A stretch of DNA of 20,089 bases from a bacterium (GTDB lineage Bacteria; CG03). The translations under genes and the position numbers were made by a program. The notes below the pieces were generated by a model. It searched no databases. It saw only the letters and a program-made list of their open reading frames with translations, and was not told where the DNA came from. The stretch spans positions 1 to 20,089 of the forward strand of contig VMTI01000008.1 in assembly GCA_013791675.1 (NCBI GenBank), given 5' to 3'. Shown here in pieces: positions 15,645 to 20,089 of the stretch. Each line of letters begins with the position of its first letter. Position 1 is the stretch's first letter.

Positions 15645-17338
15645 TGTTTATTCAGCTTCTTCTGTAGTAAACTTGTCTTTTCCTGAGACATCTTAATGAG
15701 GCGCTCCCAGTCATATTTGATTTTTCCGTCTTCAACAGCCTGCATCCTTTCGGTGCAGCAGTAACAGGGGTCAACCGCGGCCAGCGTTATCGCCGCATCT
15801 GAAACTATGCCGCCGACAGCCGCCACTTCATTGGAAAGTACGTTCATATATGATGGAGCTCTTATTTTGTGGCGTATAGGAGTGTTCCCACCGTCGCTTT
15901 TTACATAATGCCAGCACTCGCCCCGGGGAGCCTCATACCTGCCTATGCCTTCTCCTCGGGGAAGTTCTCTTATCTCCGTACAGATATTGCCCTCTTCCAG
16001 TTCCTTCAGACGGGCAAAGCACTGATTTATTATTTTTACGGATTCATACATCTCAAGTACCCGGCAAACCGCTTTATCAAAGACATCTCCGTTTTTAAGG
16101 ACAATCATATTCCAGTCAACGAGACCGTAGGCGCTGTTGGCAATATCAATTTTGCGTATATCCTGACTGATTCCGCTAGCTCTGGCGGTGGGGCCTGTCA
16201 CGCAGTATCTGATAGCGTCTGCTTTTGATAGGATGCCGACATTTTTGGTTCTTGCGTGTATGACGGGGTCGTCAAGCACGGCGCCCTTGAACATATCTAT
16301 TTTTGAGACGAGGGTATTTAGGTTCACTTTCATAGAGTCTATTTCGGAATTTATGATATCGCGCCGTACGCCGCCCGCTTTCATCATAGCGTAATGGTTA
16401 CGGTTGCCGGATATTTGTTCGCACAGGTCAAGCACGATTTCTCTGTATTTCCACGCCCACATCCAGACGGTGTTATATCCGAGGAAATGCCCCGCAATGC
16501 CCAGCCAAAGCAGGTGAGAATGAATTCTTTCAAGTTCAGCTATCACACAGCGTATGTATTTTGCTCTTTCGGGTATTTCTATTCCCGCAAGGTCTTCCAC
16601 GGCCAGCACATACGCGAACGGGTGAGAGCAGGAGCATATTCCGCATATTCGCTCCACAAGAAAAGTCACCTGATCCCAGTGTTTGCCCTCGGAAATTTTT
16701 TCTATAGAACGGTGATTATAACCGAGGTTTATATTAAGAGAAACAACTTTTTCTCCCCGGACTTTCAGCTCAAAAAACTCAGGCTCTTCCTGGAGAGGAT
16801 GATACGGCCCGATGGGGATGATGGTGCATTGTTTGTCACCATCTTCATGGTCAATCTTTATGTTTGGCCTTCGCAGGGATTCTTCGTCCTCCTCTGACAA
16901 TTCTTCCTTTCTGCCGTATTCATAATCTTTTCTAAGGGGATATACTCCTTTCGGCCACGCAGGGTCAAGCAGGAGGCGACTTAAATCTTTATTGTCCGTG
17001 AAAGTTATTCCGAACAGCTCATGGATTTCTCTCTCTATCCATTTGGCGCCTGTTATGATATCGGTTATGGTCGGCACTTCTCCGAGGTCTCTGGCGGTGA
17101 AGACACGGAGTGAATAAACAACTCCTGTGGTATCATCCGAGAAATGGTAGATAACTTCCATATTTTTTACATTGTCCAGCGCTGTCGCTATATTAAATCT
17201 GAGCCCGATTTCGGTAAACATAATTTTCACTGACGGGCGGAGGTCTTCTTTTTTTATTTCTATATAATGGCGCTTAGAATTTTTTTCTTCCCATCTGACA
17301 ATTTTGTCTTTCAGCAGTTCCTTAATTTTATTTTCCAT
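15641..17338 (-). CDS. group 4 [NiFe] hydrogenase large subunit, NuoC-NuoD fusion
   Basis: This 565-residue catalytic subunit makes or oxidises H2. Residues about 1-140 are a NuoC (30 kDa) domain (IEREIHELFGITF, PLRKDYEYG), followed by an acidic linker (about 143-155). Residues about 172-531 are the NuoD/large-subunit domain. Both nickel-iron ligand pairs are present: C232 and C235 in RICGICSCSH (230-239), and C525 and C528 in DPCYCC (523-528). This separates it from complex I and from Mbx/Mbs-type enzymes, which lack them. A 34-residue tail follows R531 in the same place as the cleaved tail of E. coli HycE, and a HycI protease is encoded in the operon. The fused layout matches HycE. The gene abuts the small-subunit gene with no gap. 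Confidence 0.95.
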   Translation of the reverse strand: MENKIKELLKDKIVRWEEKNSKRHYIEIKKEDLRPSVKIMFTEIGLRFNIATALDNVKNMEVIYHFSDDTTGVVYSLRVFTARDLGEVPTITDIITGAKWIEREIHELFGITFTDNKDLSRLLLDPAWPKGVYPLRKDYEYGRKEELSEEDEESLRRPNIKIDHEDGDKQCTIIPIGPYHPLQEEPEFFELKVRGEKVVSLNINLGYNHRSIEKISEGKHWDQVTFLVERICGICSCSHPFAYVLAVEDLAGIEIPERAKYIRCVIAELERIHSHLLWLGIAGHFLGYNTVWMWAWKYREIVLDLCEQISGNRNHYAMMKAGGVRRDIINSEIDSMKVNLNTLVSKIDMFKGAVLDDPVIHARTKNVGILSKADAIRYCVTGPTARASGISQDIRKIDIANSAYGLVDWNMIVLKNGDVFDKAVCRVLEMYESVKIINQCFARLKELEEGNICTEIRELPRGEGIGRYEAPRGECWHYVKSDGGNTPIRHKIRAPSYMNVLSNEVAAVGGIVSDAAITLAAVDPCYCCTERMQAVEDGKIKYDWERLIKMSQEKTSLLQKKLNKQ

Positions 17339-17761
17339 TTATAATTCTCCGTTAAGTTTTTTCATCACCTTAACAATGCCGTCTATTATTGCTTCCGGCC
17401 TCGGCGGGCAGCCCGGTATATAAGCATCCACCGGAATCATTTCATCCACCGGCACAGTGCGCATGCAGGAATCTTTGAACATCCCCTGCGACGATGCGCA
17501 GGAGCCGAACGCGATTACCGCCAGGGGCTTGGGAGCCATGGAATAAATTTCCTTGAGCATCGGCGCTGTTTTACGGGTGATGATACCCGAAACAAGCATT
17601 GCGTCGGCGTGTTTTATGGAGGCGACAAGTTTTATTCCGAATCTTTCCGCGTCAAAACGCGGCGTGAGGACATCCAGTATTTCTATATCGCAGTTGTTGC
17701 AAGCCGCTGACGCGAAATGAAACACCCATATGGATTTGGTTAAGATGCCGAGTTTGTTCAT
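17339..17761 (-). CDS. NuoB-like [NiFe] hydrogenase small subunit
   Basis: This 140-residue subunit holds the [4Fe-4S] cluster nearest to the nickel-iron centre. The four expected ligands are C21 and C24 (AACNNCDIEILD), C88 (FGSCASSQG) and C118 (PGCPPRPE). The TPRFDAERFGI segment (33-43) is the usual one for group 4 small subunits. There is no signal peptide, so it sits on the cytoplasmic side with the large subunit. It is about the size of EchC/MbhJ-type proteins and lacks the long C-terminus of group 1 small subunits. It lies three bases after the NuoH-like gene and directly before the large-subunit gene. Confidence 0.95.
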   Translation of the reverse strand: MNKLGILTKSIWVFHFASAACNNCDIEILDVLTPRFDAERFGIKLVASIKHADAMLVSGIITRKTAPMLKEIYSMAPKPLAVIAFGSCASSQGMFKDSCMRTVPVDEMIPVDAYIPGCPPRPEAIIDGIVKVMKKLNGEL

Positions 17762-17764
17762 AAT

Positions 17765-18652
17765 TTAATATCCTAATATCGCGAGGATTATAGCAATTAG
17801 TCCCACAGGAAACAAAATGAACCAGAAAAGCCGCAGGCACTGAGTTATTTTCAGGCGTGGATTTGTGTTCTCAGCAAGGATTATTATTACCAGCAGTATT
17901 ACATACCGGCCGATGCCGGCTCCGCCGAGAAATACGATTGAAACCAGCACGGGAACCGTTACCAAAAGTATATATTGGCTCATCCTGAAAAAACCGAGAA
18001 GAGGCCCTGAATATTCTATATAAGGCCCGCCCGATATCTCTGTTTCCGCTTCCGCGACGTCAAAAGGCACTCTTCCGAGTTTTGCCTGTATTGTTATGAG
18101 CATCAGTATAAAAGCAATTGCCCCGGAAACAGATCCGGCGACGGCTCCTTTGCCGGCCATTGCCGTAAGGTTCACCGTTCCCCCTGTTTTTATCCATGCG
18201 ACCAGTATCGCGGTCCAGAATATCAGTTCGTAAGAAAGCACCATTTTCATTTCCCTGGACGCCCCCAGTGAAGCCAGCGGATTTGCGCTTGCCGCGCCGC
18301 CGAGTATTAACGCCAGAGGCGGAATGACAAGAAGATACGCGACAACTATAAGGTCTCCCTGAAAGGAAGCCTCCGGAAAAAATATGGACATTCCCACTAT
18401 TGTCGCCGCCAGGCCCGCGCTTACGAATGCGATTAAAGGCGCGGCGGTAAAAGCAAGCAAATGGGCGTGTTGGGGAACAACATTTTCCTTTGTGAAAAGT
18501 TTCATAATGTCGTAGAGAGGCTGAAGAAGAGGAGGGCCGACGCGCCACTGAACACGGGCGGTCACTTTCCTCTCAATCCACGAGGCGAGCATGCCGACGA
18601 GTAAGACGAATAAGAGTCCGGGGAAAATTAAATAATAGAAGAGCGTCGTCAT
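17765..18652 (-). CDS. NuoH-like membrane anchor (HycD/EchB/MbhM type)
   Basis: This 295-residue protein has about eight membrane helices and links the catalytic arm to the ion-pumping membrane arm. Family motifs are ASWIERKVTARVQWRVGP (23-40), ANPLASLGASREMKMVLSYE (123-142), KLGRVPFDVAEAETEISGGP (191-210) with its acidic row facing the small subunit, and ENTNPRLKITQCLRLFW (261-277). All the charged residues typical of the E-channel region appear present. It overlaps the ferredoxin gene by four bases and is followed after three bases by the NuoB-like gene. The order H-B-CD resembles Hyc/Ech clusters more than the P. furiosus mbh order. Confidence 0.94.
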   Translation of the reverse strand: MTTLFYYLIFPGLLFVLLVGMLASWIERKVTARVQWRVGPPLLQPLYDIMKLFTKENVVPQHAHLLAFTAAPLIAFVSAGLAATIVGMSIFFPEASFQGDLIVVAYLLVIPPLALILGGAASANPLASLGASREMKMVLSYELIFWTAILVAWIKTGGTVNLTAMAGKGAVAGSVSGAIAFILMLITIQAKLGRVPFDVAEAETEISGGPYIEYSGPLLGFFRMSQYILLVTVPVLVSIVFLGGAGIGRYVILLVIIILAENTNPRLKITQCLRLFWFILFPVGLIAIILAILGY

Positions 18653-19131
18653 TGCGGTTTAGTGCCCTCTTTTATACCGAGCTGTTTTTTCCAGTGAACG
18701 CCTTTCGCAAAAATACCGTCAGCGATTTTATAAACGCCTTCTGCATCGTTTTCCTTGAATTGCCCGCTTGAAACCGCGCCTTTAGGGCATGTTTTGACGC
18801 ACAAAATCTCACGTCCTTCGCAGAGGTCGCAGGGCGCTTTTTCAAAATTGACGGTTTCAAGAGTATTCACGCCGAAAGGGCAGGCTATCAGGCAGGTTTT
18901 GCAGGACGTGCACAGCATTCCGGCCCTGGTTAAGCCGTCGTCCTGTTTTTCAAGAGCTTTTGTCGGGCAGCTTATAACGCACGGGGCGTCTTCGCAATGA
19001 CGGCAGGTAATTTTACGGATAGCCGTTTCTATAAGCGTCACGCAGGATGTTTTCCCGTGATGAAGCGGATAACTGCATTGCGCTCCGCACTCCCCGCATT
19101 CATAACATTTTTCAATATCTAGTAGAATCAT
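18649..19131 (-). CDS. HycB/CooF-type ferredoxin with four [4Fe-4S] motifs
   Basis: This 160-residue electron-transfer protein has sixteen cysteines in four groups: 9/12/15/19, 43/46/51/55, 74/77/80/84 and 101/104/111/115. This is the pattern of HycB, CooF, HydN and DmsB-like subunits, which connect a partner dehydrogenase to a hydrogenase or quinone site. There is no signal peptide, so it is cytoplasmic. No formate dehydrogenase or CO dehydrogenase is encoded beside it; instead the HydBG pair lies just upstream and is the likely electron partner (inference). The stretch before the ATG is A/T only (19132-19146) with no Shine-Dalgarno, which is odd in an otherwise coupled operon. The C-terminal 45 residues lack cysteines and are of unknown role. 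Confidence 0.9.
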   Translation of the reverse strand: MILLDIEKCYECGECGAQCSYPLHHGKTSCVTLIETAIRKITCRHCEDAPCVISCPTKALEKQDDGLTRAGMLCTSCKTCLIACPFGVNTLETVNFEKAPCDLCEGREILCVKTCPKGAVSSGQFKENDAEGVYKIADGIFAKGVHWKKQLGIKEGTKPQ

Positions 19132-19146
19132 TATTTTAATTTTTAT

Positions 19147-19962
19147 TCAGTCCCATATATTCGCTATGTCCTTAATAACGCTGTATTTGAAGACCGGACC
19201 GTCTTTGCAGGCAAAGTATTTTCCGCATGCGCAGTGCCCGCATTTTCCGATGCCGCAGCTCATATTTTTTTCCATGGAAAGATATATATTTTCGGGTTTA
19301 TACCCCACCTCCAGAAGTTTCAGCGTGCCGAATTTCATCATTATAGGAGGGCCGCAGACGACCGCGACTCCGTTTTCCGGGTTGAGTTTCAGGCCGTCAA
19401 AAAGGCAGGTGACGACGCCGGTTTTTTCTTTCCATGCGCCTGTTTCGCATTTATCCACGGAGCGGTGTATTTCTGCCCCCAACTTTTTCCAGCCGGCAAA
19501 TTGTCCCGCGTACACAACATCAGCGGGACTTTTAGCGCCGTAGAGAAGTATTATTTTTCCGTATTTGTCTTTTTCTTCCAGGAGAGAAAGCAGCAGGCAT
19601 CTGAGAGGCGCCATCCCCACGCCGCCTCCGAGGATAAGTATTTCCTTACCTTCAAATTCATCAAGGGGATAGCCTTTGCCCAGAGGGCCGCGGATGCCTA
19701 CAATGTCTTTTGGTTTTAGTTCGTGTATTTTTGAAGTTACTCTTCCGGCTTTCATTATGGTTATCTCTATTTCATCTTTTTTAAAATGAGATGAGGACGG
19801 CGTAAAAGGGGCTTCTCCTATTCCCTGCAAGGTAAACTGAACAAACTGCCCTGTTTTGAATGAGAATTTTTCCTCGGGTTTGAGCAGGAAGCTTTTTATG
19901 TTGGCAGTCTCGTCTGTTACCCTGATGACCTCCGCCTTTAAAGTTTTGTAGGGGTCAGTCAT
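19147..19962 (-). CDS. HydG/AsrB-type FAD/NAD(P)-binding, [2Fe-2S] oxidoreductase subunit
   Basis: This 271-residue subunit, of the kind called sulfhydrogenase gamma, exchanges electrons between NAD(P)H and its HydB-type partner. The FAD domain covers about 5-100 (GQFVQFTLQGIGEAPFTPSSS, then RGPLGKGYP). The nucleotide domain has GGGVGMAPLR (112-121) and VVCGPPIMM (201-209). A PyrK-like [2Fe-2S] site near the end uses C236, C241, C244 and C252. An in-frame ATG at 20034 would add 24 residues, but they lie inside the preceding gene; the ATGA junction at 19959-19962 and the family N-terminus fix the start at 19962. Choice of NADH or NADPH cannot be read by eye. The name hydG is also used for an unrelated [FeFe] hydrogenase maturase, so I give no symbol. 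Confidence 0.9.
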   Translation of the reverse strand: MTDPYKTLKAEVIRVTDETANIKSFLLKPEEKFSFKTGQFVQFTLQGIGEAPFTPSSSHFKKDEIEITIMKAGRVTSKIHELKPKDIVGIRGPLGKGYPLDEFEGKEILILGGGVGMAPLRCLLLSLLEEKDKYGKIILLYGAKSPADVVYAGQFAGWKKLGAEIHRSVDKCETGAWKEKTGVVTCLFDGLKLNPENGVAVVCGPPIMMKFGTLKLLEVGYKPENIYLSMEKNMSCGIGKCGHCACGKYFACKDGPVFKYSVIKDIANIWD

Positions 19963-20087
19963 GATTTTGATACCGCTATCAGCACTTCTTTGAAATTTAT
20001 TTTGCCCTGACAGCCGGCTATGCATCTTCCGCATCCGGTACAGCCTAAGTTATTATGCATGATGGGGCGCCATGAAAATTTGCAGCC
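19959..20087 (-). CDS. HydB/AsrA-type 4Fe-4S subunit, C-terminal fragment
   Basis: Only the last 42 residues lie in the window; the frame is open to the right edge. They read GCKFSWRPIMHNNLGCTGCG and continue into RCIAGCQG, so they hold the final cysteine of one cluster and a full CxxCxxCxxxC motif, as at the end of sulfhydrogenase beta and anaerobic sulfite reductase A subunits. The last cysteine is followed by QG rather than the usual proline. The stop overlaps the next gene's ATG by four bases. HydB and HydG form an obligate pair in the known enzymes, which supports both calls. It is too short to trace too short for its ORF to be found automatically. Confidence 0.8.
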   Translation of the reverse strand, partial: GCKFSWRPIMHNNLGCTGCGRCIAGCQGKINFKEVLIAVSKS

Positions 20088-20089
20088 GA

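Larger units (their letters stand above)
7941..20087 (-). other. hydrogenase-Mrp operon, at least 17 co-directional genes
   Basis: All genes from the right edge down to 7941 lie on the minus strand with gaps of 18 bases or less. Nine or more junctions overlap, many as ATGA. No internal terminator or promoter is evident, and the first gene enters from outside the window. In transcription order the content is HydB-type, HydG-type, HycB-type, NuoH-type, NuoB-type, NuoCD-type, NuoL-type, MbhDE, MrpB, C, D, E, F, G-CBS, NuoI/HycF-type, HycI, HypA and Nfu. Joint expression as one membrane complex with its maturation factors follows from this packing. The promoter is not in view. Confidence 0.85.

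Noticed and set aside
19963..20034. Longer N-terminus for the HydG-type protein from an ATG at 20034
   Set aside because: The added residues are the other-frame reading of the HydB cysteine motif; the ATGA overlap at 19959-19962 marks the start.
7941..20087. Respiratory complex I (NADH dehydrogenase) or a non-hydrogenase Mbs/Mbx complex
   Set aside because: The NuoD-like protein keeps both CxxC nickel-ligand pairs, and hycI and hypA are in the operon; complex I and Mbs/Mbx large subunits lack these ligands, and NuoE/F/G are absent.
1..20089. tRNA, rRNA, CRISPR array, insertion sequence, riboswitch or long repeat
   Set aside because: Intergenic space totals only a few hundred bases at most, with no gap above 50 bases, and no cloverleaf, repeat-spacer pattern, transposase or terminal inverted repeat was seen by eye.

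Overview
The window looks like part of the genome of an uncultured anaerobic bacterium. It is compact, of middling GC, with overlapping genes, and with no rRNA, tRNA, insertion sequence, phage gene or CRISPR array that I can see. A MutL that keeps the endonuclease motifs, plus an energy-conserving group 4 [NiFe] hydrogenase, points to a fermentative, syntrophic or H2-cycling lineage such as Omnitrophota, Elusimicrobiota or a similar candidate phylum. The phylum is a guess from gene content, not something I could test.

Left part (about 1-7912, plus strand): the end of a TPR protein runs in from the left edge. A candidate promoter overlaps its stop codon. Then comes a tightly packed run of pilZ-domain gene, mutL, mnmG, a membrane sensor histidine kinase, and a secreted LysM/FecR/Ig-like protein. 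Neighbouring genes in this run overlap by 1 to 26 bases, so they are probably co-transcribed and translationally coupled. The run ends at a small hairpin with a T-rich tail at about 7919-7940, where it meets the minus-strand operon head-on.

Right part (7941-20089, minus strand, read right to left): one long operon of at least 17 genes runs in from beyond the right edge. In transcription order it holds the C-terminal end of a HydB/AsrA-type iron-sulfur subunit, a HydG/AsrB-type FAD/NAD(P)/[2Fe-2S] subunit, a HycB/CooF-type four-cluster ferredoxin, a NuoH-like membrane anchor, a NuoB-like small subunit and a fused NuoC-NuoD large subunit with both [NiFe]-binding cysteine pairs. A complete set of Mrp antiporter parts follows in the classic A-B-C-D-E-F-G order, with MrpA split in two ORFs and MrpG fused to a CBS pair. 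The operon closes with a NuoI/HycF-like ferredoxin, the maturation protease HycI, the nickel chaperone HypA and a small Nfu/NifU-like protein.

How they work together (inference): the HydBG unit should exchange electrons with NAD(P)H. The HycB-like and NuoI-like ferredoxins and the NuoB-like cluster would pass them to or from the [NiFe] site. The NuoH-like subunit and Mrp module would couple this to H+ or Na+ movement across the membrane. A diaphorase module of the kind usually found with soluble group 3b hydrogenases, joined to an Mrp-containing group 4 enzyme with a CBS-tagged MrpG, is the most interesting thing in the window. HycI, HypA and Nfu supply maturation of the large subunit and of Fe-S clusters.
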